NCBI GenBank assembly: GCA_030631125.1
Contig: DAOVLS010000189.1
Coordinates: 1 to 5,480, forward strand
DNA: 5,480 nt
Reading direction: 5' to 3'
Origin: Planctomycetales bacterium
GTDB taxonomy: Bacteria > Planctomycetota > Phycisphaerae > SM23-33
The notes below the pieces were generated by a model that saw only the letters and a program-made list of their open reading frames with translations, had not been told where the DNA came from and searched no databases. Positions 1 to 5,480 of the stretch are shown one piece after another. The position numbers and the translations under genes are program-made. How positions within the stretch are numbered: the stretch's first letter is position 1; each line of letters opens with the position of its first letter.

Positions 1-740
1 ATCGCGTAGTCGGCGGCGTCCTGTTCGGAGGCCGTGCAGCCGAAACCGTCAACTCGAAGATTTTCGATACGGATGTTATCGCCGGTGAAGGCTATCCCGT
101 CGCAGGCAGTCGCGCTGTTATACTCATAGTCATTGTCGTTGGGGTCGATGCCGGAACCGGCGTTGATGTGGATTGTCCCGCCGTCGGCCGCCTCCCACCA
201 CCAACTCATCGCATTGGCGGCGACGTTGGCCGCCGAGTTCTGATAACTGTAAGCATCGAGCCGATCGGCTTCGTCACGTATCCAGCCGGGCTGCGTCTGA
301 CCGATGGCCTTGTAATGGTCGCCCGCCACCTGCGTCCAGTTCGCGCCGCCGGACGCTATCGTGCTCGCAAAGTTGGCGAGCAGCGGCTTGTCGCCGTGGT
401 CGGTAGAACCGTAATCATCGACCGTGATATAACTCTTGGTCAAAGCGAGACCGGCGGCTTCGTTCCACACCTCACCCCGCTTGAATCGCAGGCGCAGGCC
501 ACCGGCGACCTGGCTCCATCCGTCGTGAGTGGTCTGGGCCTTGGCGATGGTTTTCCACGGCGTGCCTTCGGAGCCGTCGCCGGTTCCGTCGTCGCCAGCC
601 TGTGAGAAGTAGTAGGTGGTGTCGCGGGCGAGCGGAACCTCGGCCAGGCGGTATTTCAGCAGCCGGAAATACCAGCGACGCCAGGCCAGCGAAGCGGGAT
701 GGGGCGGATTGCCGACGGCAGTGCCATATACGACTGACAT
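1..740 (-). CDS. Right-handed beta-helix protein, probable tailspike/polysaccharide depolymerase (3' end outside window)
   Basis: The minus frame from the ATG at 740 is open to the left edge, giving 246 residues with no stop. I translated it by hand. Residues 1-38 (MSVVYGTAVGNPPHPASLAW, then a basic-aromatic RRWYFRLLKYRL) are likely a virion-attachment or lead-in segment. Residues 42-66 read TTYYFSQAGDDGTGDGSEG followed by TPWKTIAKA, the typical opening of pectate-lyase-fold proteins (YYVS-x-x-GxDxxxGS-x-x-x-PWKT). Then come LRLRFKRGEVWNEAAGLAL (82-100) and ITVDDYGSTDHGDKPLL (105-121), again typical of this fold, and beta-helix rungs near the edge (GIAFTGDNIRIENLRVDGFG, 215-234). Such proteins bind or cut surface polysaccharide. 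The catalytic centre would lie beyond the edge, so enzyme activity and specificity cannot be judged. Being next to a fibre gene supports a tailspike role. Confidence 0.75.
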   Translation of the reverse strand, partial: MSVVYGTAVGNPPHPASLAWRRWYFRLLKYRLAEVPLARDTTYYFSQAGDDGTGDGSEGTPWKTIAKAQTTHDGWSQVAGGLRLRFKRGEVWNEAAGLALTKSYITVDDYGSTDHGDKPLLANFASTIASGGANWTQVAGDHYKAIGQTQPGWIRDEADRLDAYSYQNSAANVAANAMSWWWEAADGGTIHINAGSGIDPNDNDYEYNSATACDGIAFTGDNIRIENLRVDGFGCTASEQDAADYA

Positions 741-741
741 A

Positions 742-1923
742 TCACCATACCTCCAAATTGGACACAACGTTCAGCTCGCCGGAGACGAGGCTTTCGATGG
801 TTACGACCGCGCCGACAGTAGTGCTCTCGATGTTGCCCCCGGCAGCCGAAACGTCCGCACCGAGACGAATAACGTCCGTCCCATCGGCAATTATCCGAAT
901 ACCATTGGCGTTGGCGACGTAGAAAGTCCAGGGACCTTCCGCGCCAGTGGCTGCGCACATCGAAAAATCAATTCTCGCGGCAGCCCCCGCGTTCGTGAAC
1001 CGCTTGAACCGGTCGGCGGCGAGCACAGAGTAATTCGAAGTCTTTGCCTCGATGGTGAGCACACCGAGTTTGGGCTGGGTAACTGCCCCGTCTTCGATAC
1101 CCGCCGTATCGTGGACGTGTAGTGCATCGGCGTTACCGCCGTCGGTCAGGTCCTTGATGTTGGCGAACGTGCCGAGGTCTATCCACGCCGCGCCGTTGAA
1201 GCCGATAAGCATGTCGCGGTCTTCGACCAGGCAGCAGGCCCCTTCGGTCGGCGTGATCTCCGTCCAGGAGGTCCCGTTCCACTCCTCGATGTCGTTTGCG
1301 GCGACTGTCTGGGCGGTAACGCTCGATGCGCCGGTCCCCGTGTTCAGGTAGCGGTCGCCAAGTGTCGGCGCGGCGGGTTCGGCGGCGGTGAAGTCGAGTT
1401 CATCGGCGACCGATTCGGCCCAGTCCAGGGCGTTGAGGTTGCCTGTCCCGGCCCCGCAGACAGTCAGAAAACTCCCGCCGCGATAGTCGGTTATGTTGCC
1501 GCCTTCGGATGCGTCGCGTCCGTCGTAGGCCCCGGCGGACGTTACAATCGTCGCCAGTGGTATGTGCGGCGTTACCGACGGGACGGGGAATCCGGTCGTG
1601 TTGACAGTCAGCACACCGGCAGCCGTCAGGTAGCTGCGATTCGTGGCGTTATTGGTCAGCGTCTGGGCCAATACCTGCGAATAGTTGACCCACGAATCAC
1701 CGTTGTAGTACCGTCCGGGCCGGACGCCGAAGGTAAGATCGCCGTCCTTGAAGACGCGCAGATCGCCCGCCCGTCGCGCCACCTTCAGCAGCCGCTGGAG
1801 CATCTTGTAGAACGAGGTGTAATACGGCGACTCGCCGGTGGTAACGTACAGGACTTCCTGCTCGCTGTCGGTCGTGCCGGACAGTGCGTTTAGTTCAGCA
1901 TCGGATGGATATAATTCCGCCAT
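742..1923 (-). CDS. Tail fibre-like protein with DUF2793-like domain
   Basis: 393 residues, ATG start with AGGGAG 6 bases upstream and one base after the previous stop. Residues 1-60 (MAELYPSDAELNALSGTTDS onward) probably attach it to the tail. Residues 62-150 match a common fibre segment: LTFGVRPGRYYNGD, then LTAAGVLTVNTTGFP, IPLATIVTSAGAYDGRDASE. Residues 183-250 follow the DUF2793-like pattern: PTLGDRYLNTGTGA, IEEWNGTSWTEITPTEGACC, and MLIGFNGAAWIDLG. A fibre-type linker HVHDTAGIEDGAVTQPKLG (269-287) leads to a C-terminal beta domain (290-393), with FTNAGAAARIDFS, WTFYVANANGIRIIADGTD and a closing STTVGAVVTIESL...EVW, like fibre tips that end with a tryptophan-bearing strand. It likely recognises or approaches the host surface. 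Domain names are from memory of patterns. No chaperone or catalytic motif is visible. The following beta-helix gene starts one base after its stop. Confidence 0.7.
   Translation of the reverse strand: MAELYPSDAELNALSGTTDSEQEVLYVTTGESPYYTSFYKMLQRLLKVARRAGDLRVFKDGDLTFGVRPGRYYNGDSWVNYSQVLAQTLTNNATNRSYLTAAGVLTVNTTGFPVPSVTPHIPLATIVTSAGAYDGRDASEGGNITDYRGGSFLTVCGAGTGNLNALDWAESVADELDFTAAEPAAPTLGDRYLNTGTGASSVTAQTVAANDIEEWNGTSWTEITPTEGACCLVEDRDMLIGFNGAAWIDLGTFANIKDLTDGGNADALHVHDTAGIEDGAVTQPKLGVLTIEAKTSNYSVLAADRFKRFTNAGAAARIDFSMCAATGAEGPWTFYVANANGIRIIADGTDVIRLGADVSAAGGNIESTTVGAVVTIESLVSGELNVVSNLEVW
750..754 (-). promoter_or_regulatory. Strong Shine-Dalgarno for the beta-helix gene
   Basis: GGAGG on the minus strand lies 9 bases before the ATG at 740. 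It fixes that start and places the site within the last codons of the fibre gene. Another ATG at 748 is in a different frame and too close to the GGAGG. Confidence 0.6.
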
Positions 1924-1924
1924 G

Positions 1925-2668
1925 TCAGTCTCCCTGGTTGATCTGGAGTGTCAGTTGTTTTTGTTGTTGGTCGTAATTGGTCGCCGTCAAACCTTCTGCC
2001 GCATCGGGCGGAGGGTCGGCGTCGATGTACATCGACGCCGAGTCCGTAACCTGTCCGTCAGCCCCACGCGAGCGCAGGACGATCCGGTGTAAGCCGTCTT
2101 CAGCCAGCACCGCTTCGAGGGCGATAAGGTCGGCGTTTATCCCGAACATCCCTGCCCCGAACGCGCCGTTCCCTAATCCCGAAGCGTAATTGCCGTCGTA
2201 TCCGAACCCGCCCTGTCCAAAGCGGTCTTCGCCGAACTGCCATCGCGGCACCCACACCGGCCAGGCGTCGGCAGACGCCAACGGCGTATCCGACAGGTCG
2301 CCCCCAGCGGCGTGGTCGCCGAGAACTTCAATCACATCGCCGGTTCTGCCCGTAGCAGGCCGAACGACCCGGGGACGGAAAACCCATGAAGGATCACGAT
2401 CCGCCGACGGTAATTGGTCGCCGAGATCGGTCGAACGGTATTTCCCACCCACAGCCGCGATGCGGACCGCCGCGGGCGCAGTAACCGGTTGGTCGATGTA
2501 AAAACGCCTCTGGTTGGGCATATCCGTCCAGGCCGAGAGCCGACCGTTGATGTACAACTGGTGATACAAATCGGTATTCGTCGAGCGGAAGCGGACGAAC
2601 CAAACACCATCGAGACCCATCTCGCCGATGACGTAATCTATTCCGGTTGTAATCAGTGTCGCGGTCAT
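1925..2668 (-). CDS. Unrecognised tail protein with central Phe/Gly-rich segment
   Basis: 247 residues. I chose the ATG at 2668 because it overlaps the upstream stop as ATGA and begins MTATLITTGIDYVIGEMG. The frame stays open to 2812, but that would overlap the previous gene by almost 150 bases. No clear Shine-Dalgarno precedes the start, so translation is probably coupled to the gene before. Residues 5-100 look beta-rich, with aromatic strands (GVWFVRFRS, DLYHQLYINGRLSAW, RFYIDQPVTAPAAVRIAAVG), similar to an Ig- or FN3-like sandwich. Residues 137-176 are rich in Trp, Phe and Gly (WQFGEDRFGQGGFGYDGNYA, then GNGAFGAGMFG). A second beta region follows (LHRIVLRSRGADGQVTDS, SMYIDADPPPDAAEGLTAT), which reads like a truncated FN3-like domain. 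It probably belongs to the tail tip or fibre base. I recognise no family. One base separates it from the fibre gene. Confidence 0.55.
   Translation of the reverse strand: MTATLITTGIDYVIGEMGLDGVWFVRFRSTNTDLYHQLYINGRLSAWTDMPNQRRFYIDQPVTAPAAVRIAAVGGKYRSTDLGDQLPSADRDPSWVFRPRVVRPATGRTGDVIEVLGDHAAGGDLSDTPLASADAWPVWVPRWQFGEDRFGQGGFGYDGNYASGLGNGAFGAGMFGINADLIALEAVLAEDGLHRIVLRSRGADGQVTDSASMYIDADPPPDAAEGLTATNYDQQQKQLTLQINQGD
2016..2041. repeat. Perfect 26-bp palindrome inside the 247-aa gene
   Basis: The arm TCGGCGTCGATGT is followed immediately by its exact reverse complement ACATCGACGCCGA, with no spacer. Symmetry ends at the next base on each side. It covers codons around M213-D218 (MYIDAD) of the minus-strand gene. 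As RNA it could form about an 11-bp stem with a GUAC-type loop; as DNA it could be a dimeric-protein site. The symmetry is seen directly; any function is unknown. Confidence 0.6.
2141..2239 (-). repeat. Coding segment for imperfect FG/GFG repeats (residues 144-176 of the 247-aa protein)
   Basis: The protein text here repeats Phe-Gly about every three to six residues: QFGEDRFGQGGFGYDG, then GAFGAGMFG. The repeats are degenerate and the DNA is not an exact tandem array. Such Gly/aromatic stretches often make flexible or layered linkers between beta domains in virion proteins. The function is inferred. Confidence 0.5.
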
Positions 2669-3030
2669 AGCAGTTGGCGGTACTCGATTTCGTAGTCGCA
2701 GTAGAATCCCCGGCTGTGTCGAAGCGGGGTGGCGGTTTCGAAGCGTTCCAGGATCACGCGCGGGTAAGATTGTCCGAAATTGTCCACAAGTGCGTTCGCC
2801 TCGCCGTCGCAAAGGTCGTTGATGTCGTCCAGCAATTCGTGCAGGTCCGCTGCTGAATTTGCCTGGAGCCGGCCGGTCTGCGTGATTCGCCGCGACCGCA
2901 TCCCCAGGTCCAGGACGACTTCACCGTCGATGCCGGCGAAACCGCGGCGCTGCGTGCTCCTTTCCCAAGGGCCGAAAATGAAGGCGTGAGGCCCGGAAGC
3001 GAAAATGTTTTCCCCTGCGAAGGAACTCAT
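2665..3030 (-). CDS. Small tail/baseplate-like protein with FGPWERS motif, function unassigned
   Basis: 121 residues, ATG start overlapping the previous stop as ATGA, with an AGGAGA Shine-Dalgarno 7 bases upstream. The N-terminal part has SGPHAFIFGPWERSTQRRGF (12-31), then GIDGEVVLDLGMRSRRITQTGRLQA (33-57), a helix DLHELLDDINDLCDG (62-76), LVDNFGQSYPRVILERFE (81-98) and a final strand YCDYEIEYRQL (110-120). The order of an N-terminal 'my layer over a G-rich turn' segment, a short averaging helix, then a 'D-x-x-G-x-x-Y' strand resembles small tail proteins such as P2 GpU or the N-domain of DNA-circularisation/baseplate proteins, but the match is only in layout and I cannot name the family. Neighbours are the tail-tube candidate upstream and the Gly-rich 247-aa protein downstream, which overlaps by ATGA. 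Confidence 0.5.
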   Translation of the reverse strand: MSSFAGENIFASGPHAFIFGPWERSTQRRGFAGIDGEVVLDLGMRSRRITQTGRLQANSAADLHELLDDINDLCDGEANALVDNFGQSYPRVILERFETATPLRHSRGFYCDYEIEYRQLL

Positions 3031-3437
3031 GGCTGGGTCTCCTGTGCGGTGAACGGGTCGGTGTCGCCGTCGGTCGCCTCGGCGGTGAAGGTAAGTTTCG
3101 CAACGGCCGGGGCGGACTGTTCGTACTGGAACTCGATGCCGGTAAGGACGGCGTTGGTTATGGAGATGCTCCTGCCGGCCTGTCCGCTGCGCGTCGCGGC
3201 TATCTCAATTGACAGAACGCCGGCCTGACCCAGGGACAAGCCGTCGGCCACGGCGGTATCGCGGATGCGAACCTCCACGCTGATTACGGGCCTGTCCAAC
3301 TGGACGCTGGTAGTGAAGGCGTCGCTGTCGCCGCCCATCGGGGCCGGTTTGGCCTGACGCACCAGACGGACGGAAATCGGCCCGGACAGATCGGTCTGCC
3401 CGAAGGTCGCACCGCTAATCGCGCCGTAACGTTCCAT
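3027..3437 (-). CDS. Beta-rich virion protein, possible tail tube subunit
   Basis: 136 residues. A strong GGGAGGG Shine-Dalgarno lies 8 bases before the ATG, inside the end of the preceding gene. The chain is almost all beta-type: GPISVRLVRQAKP (19-31), FTTSVQLDRPVISVEVRIRD (41-60), VLSIEIAATRSG (74-85), SISITNAVLTGIEFQYEQ (90-107) and VAKLTFTAEATDGDTDPF (112-129). A protein of this size with an ISITNAVLTGIEF-like strand followed by LTFTAEATDG resembles tail tube subunits, whose strands build stacked hexameric rings. Position directly after a tail-terminator-like gene supports this. Against it, no tape-measure gene follows, and I see no decisive family motif. It could instead be another small tail or head decoration protein. 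Its stop overlaps the next start as ATGA. Confidence 0.5.
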   Translation of the reverse strand: MERYGAISGATFGQTDLSGPISVRLVRQAKPAPMGGDSDAFTTSVQLDRPVISVEVRIRDTAVADGLSLGQAGVLSIEIAATRSGQAGRSISITNAVLTGIEFQYEQSAPAVAKLTFTAEATDGDTDPFTAQETQP

Positions 3438-3871
3438 TATTGCGACCCTCCCGATTCAAAGTTGCACCGGACTTCAAACATAACCGCCAGGTAAGGTTTT
3501 TTGACTTTAGGTTCGATTTTGAGCGGACCTGTTTCCGTCGCTTTCCCCTTCGGTAAGTCCTTGCACCTGTTATTTCGGAAGCGGTCTGTCAGAAGCGCTT
3601 CGCAGGCCGATGCAGCCAGGTCCAGCGCGCGTGCGAAGGCGTCCGGGGGGTTGTGGCAGCGAACATGAACGCACACTTTTGCCCGCAGGGTGCACCATTT
3701 CCCGGTGGGACTATCGTCTGCACGCGATTCATCCACGCCGATGAGGTTCACCTCCGCGCGGGGAATCTGTGCCGAATCGGCGTTCGGTCCGATCGTAACG
3801 GAGGCGAATAAGTCGGAAGTCCGAAGGGTGTCGCGGATGTCAGTCAGAATGTCGTGGACTTGGCTTGACAT
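3437..3871 (-). CDS. Tail-terminator-like (head-tail joining) protein
   Basis: 144 residues, ATG start with a GGAGA-type Shine-Dalgarno about 10 bases upstream. The layout matches small tail-terminator or tail-completion proteins (lambda gpU and HK97 gp10-type fold): an N-terminal helix with ILTDIRDTLRTSDLFASVTIG (about 8-28), then IPRAEVNLIGVDES (36-49) as the first strand region, a strand WCTLRAKVCVHVRC (59-72), a helix AFARALDLAASACEALLTDRF (78-98), and a final strand LAVMFEVRCNFES (128-140). Such proteins cap the tail tube and meet the head connector. The length is typical. Four cysteines (C60, C67, C72, C90) cluster in the middle and others lie at 103 and 136; their meaning is unknown. 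Its stop overlaps the next gene's start by one base (TAATG), implying coupled translation. The role is inferred from pattern and gene order; no search was run. Confidence 0.6.
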   Translation of the reverse strand: MSSQVHDILTDIRDTLRTSDLFASVTIGPNADSAQIPRAEVNLIGVDESRADDSPTGKWCTLRAKVCVHVRCHNPPDAFARALDLAASACEALLTDRFRNNRCKDLPKGKATETGPLKIEPKVKKPYLAVMFEVRCNFESGGSQ

Positions 3872-3876
3872 TATTT

Positions 3877-4530
3877 TCAGGTTCTCCGTAGTGAGATGTT
3901 TGCAAGCGTGCGGGTCTGTTCGGCGAAGCCGTCGCCGTCGATGTCTTTTGCCAGTCGTAGCGCGCCGACGGCGGTAACGTGCTGCCGGCGGTAGAATTCA
4001 GCCTTTACCCAGTTGGCGTCGTCGCCGGTGGCGTTGGATGCGCGGGCGGTGAATATCGACGCAAGCGACGCAAGCGCGACGGCTTTGCGCAACTGCGAAG
4101 AATCAACGAAATCCGTCAATGAAATACCGTCGGCTTCACCGATCTGTCGGAGTTTCTCGTGCAAGGTTGCTTCGCTGCCCGCGATCTGCGGTGCGAAGGT
4201 GTTGATGTAATATTTCAGTTCGGTCCCCGCCGGCGGAGCGACGGCGTCGGCGTCCCTGTCGGCGCGGAGGACCGAAACCGTCAGCGAGGTGGCCGAATCC
4301 ACAGAGATAATTTCGTAACACCGCCCTTCAGCCGGTACGGTCGAATAGATGCACAGCACCATACCGACCTGGATATTCGCCGCTGTGAAATCAGCCGATG
4401 CGCTGGTGAAAGTCGTTCCGCTGACAGCGCCGTCGGTCCCGCCGGCAGGCTGCTGAGAGTCGAAACCTCCGCCGGTGAAGACGTCCGGCTCGATAGTCAG
4501 CAAGTCGCGGTCTTTACATTCGTTTGCCAT
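3877..4530 (-). CDS. Unrecognised virion protein, probable head-tail connector or head-completion protein
   Basis: 217 residues, ATG start. An AAGGA Shine-Dalgarno lies 7 bases upstream, inside a repeated GGACAA GGACAA stretch. No family is recognised with certainty. Residues 34-110 look like a small beta domain: FTSASADFTAANIQVGM, then EIISVDSATSLTVSVLR, the pattern of beta-barrel inserts seen in some phage connector and capsid-associated proteins. Residues 118-195 are helix-rich (TLHEKLRQIGEADGISLTDF, SQLRKAVALASLASIF, WVKAEFYRRQHVTAVGALRLA), which suits a helical adaptor. Near the C-terminus D196, D198, D200 and G201 form a DxDGDGF loop like those that bind calcium. It sits between the capsid gene and a tail-terminator-like gene, where phages normally encode head-tail joining proteins, so that role is inferred from position and secondary-structure pattern. 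The stop codon is 5 bases before the next start. Confidence 0.65.
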   Translation of the reverse strand: MANECKDRDLLTIEPDVFTGGGFDSQQPAGGTDGAVSGTTFTSASADFTAANIQVGMVLCIYSTVPAEGRCYEIISVDSATSLTVSVLRADRDADAVAPPAGTELKYYINTFAPQIAGSEATLHEKLRQIGEADGISLTDFVDSSQLRKAVALASLASIFTARASNATGDDANWVKAEFYRRQHVTAVGALRLAKDIDGDGFAEQTRTLANISLRRT

Positions 4531-4555
4531 TTTCTTGTCCTTGTCCTCACCTGTG

Positions 4556-4583
4556 GCGTCCCCCGCCTTTCGACGGGGGACGC
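4556..4583 (-). promoter_or_regulatory. Perfect 10-bp stem-loop between capsid gene and next gene
   Basis: The arms GCGTCCCCCG and CGGGGGACGC are exact reverse complements around an 8-base loop (TCGAAAGG on the transcribed strand). It starts 19 bases after the capsid stop codon, in the only sizeable gap between genes here. No run of T follows on the minus strand (CACAGGTGAGG comes next), so it is not a standard intrinsic terminator. It may act as a leaky terminator, an RNA-processing site, or a 3' stabiliser that lets capsid mRNA exceed the downstream mRNA. The structure is seen directly; the role is inferred from its place after the gene whose product is needed in the highest copy number. 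Confidence 0.6.
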
Positions 4584-4602
4584 GAAAACAGGCGCAGCCT
4601 TA

Positions 4603-5480
4603 CTAGGCTGTATCAAGCCCCTTGATGATCCCGTGTGCGTTTTCGTTTCGCAGTTCCAGCGTGTACTCGCCGATGACTTCGCCGGCGTCGTAATCGCCGA
4701 CCGCCGCCAGGGGCTTGTAGTGGAAAGACCGTCCGGCAAGCGGAAGGACGCCGGTGCGGGATGAATCCAGCAGCACCACGCAATCGGCAGGGACTGCTCG
4801 GCAGAGAACGACCCGGCAGACGCCGAAATCGCTCTCATAGACGCCCACCATGTCGCGGTAGGCGACATCGCCAGGCCCGTAAGCCCGGCTGGAGGTGATG
4901 AAGGAATTGATCCGTCGCTTCTGGTATCCCGACACGACGATGGTGTCGATCCGGCTTGAGGCCTGCTCCCAGACCAGACGAAGCGCAAGGTTCAACTGCG
5001 CCTCGGTCAGGTCGGTGTCGGCCGGGAAGCCGCTGACGTTAGGCTCGAAGATGTTCGTCGTCAGGTTCGGGATGATTCCCTTCATCGTCCGTCGGACGCT
5101 GCTGCTGCCCTGCGGGTCGGAAGAGGGACTCGCACCGTTGATTACCGTCGCTTCCAGGTCGCGCAGCATTTCGCGGAGGCGTTCCTGTTTCTGGTAATCC
5201 AGTTCGTCGGCGACCGACAGTTTTCGCACAGCCAGGTCCGAACCGCTGACACGGACCGCGGCGGTGAAAATCTGCGTCCAGTTACCCTTTCGGGTGCGAT
5301 TGGTGAACCGCACCGCCGGCGAGTCGTCGCCTTCAAGGGCTGCGTTTCCGAGGATGTGAAGCACCTGGTCGTCGGCGAGGTTCTCCGGCGTGGTCCCGCC
5401 GTAGCCTCTGACAACGGTGGTCGTGCCGGCGCCGGTGTCGGTGGCCGTTACCAGAAGCAGTTCGCTTGAACCGGCAGGGC
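4603..5480 (-). CDS. Major capsid protein, SU10/DUF5309-like (5' end outside window)
   Basis: This is the main shell protein of the phage head. The frame stays open to the right edge, giving 291 visible residues ending in a TAG stop; the true start lies outside. A GTG at 5364 is in frame, but the upstream 38 residues clearly belong to the protein because they hold VVRGYGGTT (visible residues 22-30), a motif expected in the N-terminal region of this family. It is followed by GNAALEGDDSP (44-54), NWTQIF (66-71), VSGSDLA, a charged helical stretch with DELDYQKQERL (91-101), and RDLEATVINGA (106-116), all in the family order. The middle has a DTIVVSGYQKRRI segment, and the end ELRNENAHGIIKGLDTA fits the usual C-terminal strand. 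Family assignment is from remembered pattern, not a search. It is first in the visible transcript, followed by a stem-loop and then head-tail genes. The missing N-terminus is probably a few tens of residues. Confidence 0.85.
   Translation of the reverse strand, partial: PAGSSELLLVTATDTGAGTTTVVRGYGGTTPENLADDQVLHILGNAALEGDDSPAVRFTNRTRKGNWTQIFTAAVRVSGSDLAVRKLSVADELDYQKQERLREMLRDLEATVINGASPSSDPQGSSSVRRTMKGIIPNLTTNIFEPNVSGFPADTDLTEAQLNLALRLVWEQASSRIDTIVVSGYQKRRINSFITSSRAYGPGDVAYRDMVGVYESDFGVCRVVLCRAVPADCVVLLDSSRTGVLPLAGRSFHYKPLAAVGDYDAGEVIGEYTLELRNENAHGIIKGLDTA

Noticed and set aside
168..605. A 145-codon open frame on the plus strand
   Set aside because: It is antisense to the beta-helix gene, whose own translation shows clear family motifs; no sensible protein pattern is seen in the antisense product.
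2669..2812. In-frame 5' extension of the 247-aa gene
   Set aside because: It would overlap the preceding gene by about 148 bases and translates to arginine/proline-rich text, while the ATG at 2668 gives an ATGA overlap typical of this operon.
4058..4075. Two tandem copies of GACGCAAGC (plus strand)
   Set aside because: It simply encodes the ALASLAS part of a helix in the 217-aa protein; two copies of 9 bases are not evidence of a functional repeat.
4556..4583. The stem-loop as a complete intrinsic terminator
   Set aside because: No T-run follows on the minus strand, and the downstream genes are clearly continuous with the same structural module.
4159..4764. A 201-codon open frame on the plus strand
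   Set aside because: It lies opposite the 217-aa gene, the stem-loop gap and the end of the capsid gene, and its translation is arginine-rich low-quality text with no family pattern. GC-rich DNA commonly leaves such antisense frames open.
1..5480. CRISPR array, tRNA, insertion sequence, attachment site or toxin-antitoxin/defence genes
   Set aside because: I found no repeat-spacer pattern, cloverleaf, transposase or inverted-repeat ends; almost every base is taken by virion genes on one strand.

Overview
The window is a stretch of tailed-bacteriophage (or prophage) virion genes. All convincing genes lie on the minus strand, so transcription runs from the right edge to the left. The DNA is GC-rich and tightly packed. 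I see no host genes, tRNA, integrase, transposase or CRISPR array. Free phage and integrated prophage cannot be told apart. The host cannot be named: the style of the carbohydrate-lyase-like beta-helix protein and the GC-rich coding recall phages of environmental bacteria such as Planctomycetes, but that is only an impression.

In order of transcription: (1) at the right edge, most of a major capsid protein of the SU10/DUF5309 type, with its N-terminus outside the window; (2) a 72-base gap with a perfect 10-bp stem-loop; (3) a 217-aa protein with a beta domain and a helical C-terminus, placed where a head-tail connector is expected; (4) a 144-aa tail-terminator-like protein; (5) a 136-aa beta-rich protein that could be a tail tube subunit; (6) a 121-aa protein with an N-terminal FGPWERS segment, possibly related to small tail proteins of the GpU or circularisation-protein N-domain kind; (7) a 247-aa protein with a central Phe/Gly-rich segment; (8) a 393-aa fibre-like protein with a DUF2793-like domain; (9) at the left edge, the first 246 residues of a right-handed beta-helix (pectate-lyase-fold) protein, likely a tailspike or depolymerase, cut by the window edge.

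Except after the capsid gene, neighbouring genes are separated by at most 5 bases or overlap by 1 to 4 bases (ATGA, TAATG), which implies one transcript and coupled translation. The layout moves from head, to head-tail joining, to tail, to host-recognition proteins. No tape-measure gene lies between the tail-tube candidate and the fibre genes, which is the most informative oddity of the layout. Two DNA-level structures stand out: the stem-loop just after the capsid gene, and a perfect 26-bp palindrome inside the coding region of the 247-aa gene.
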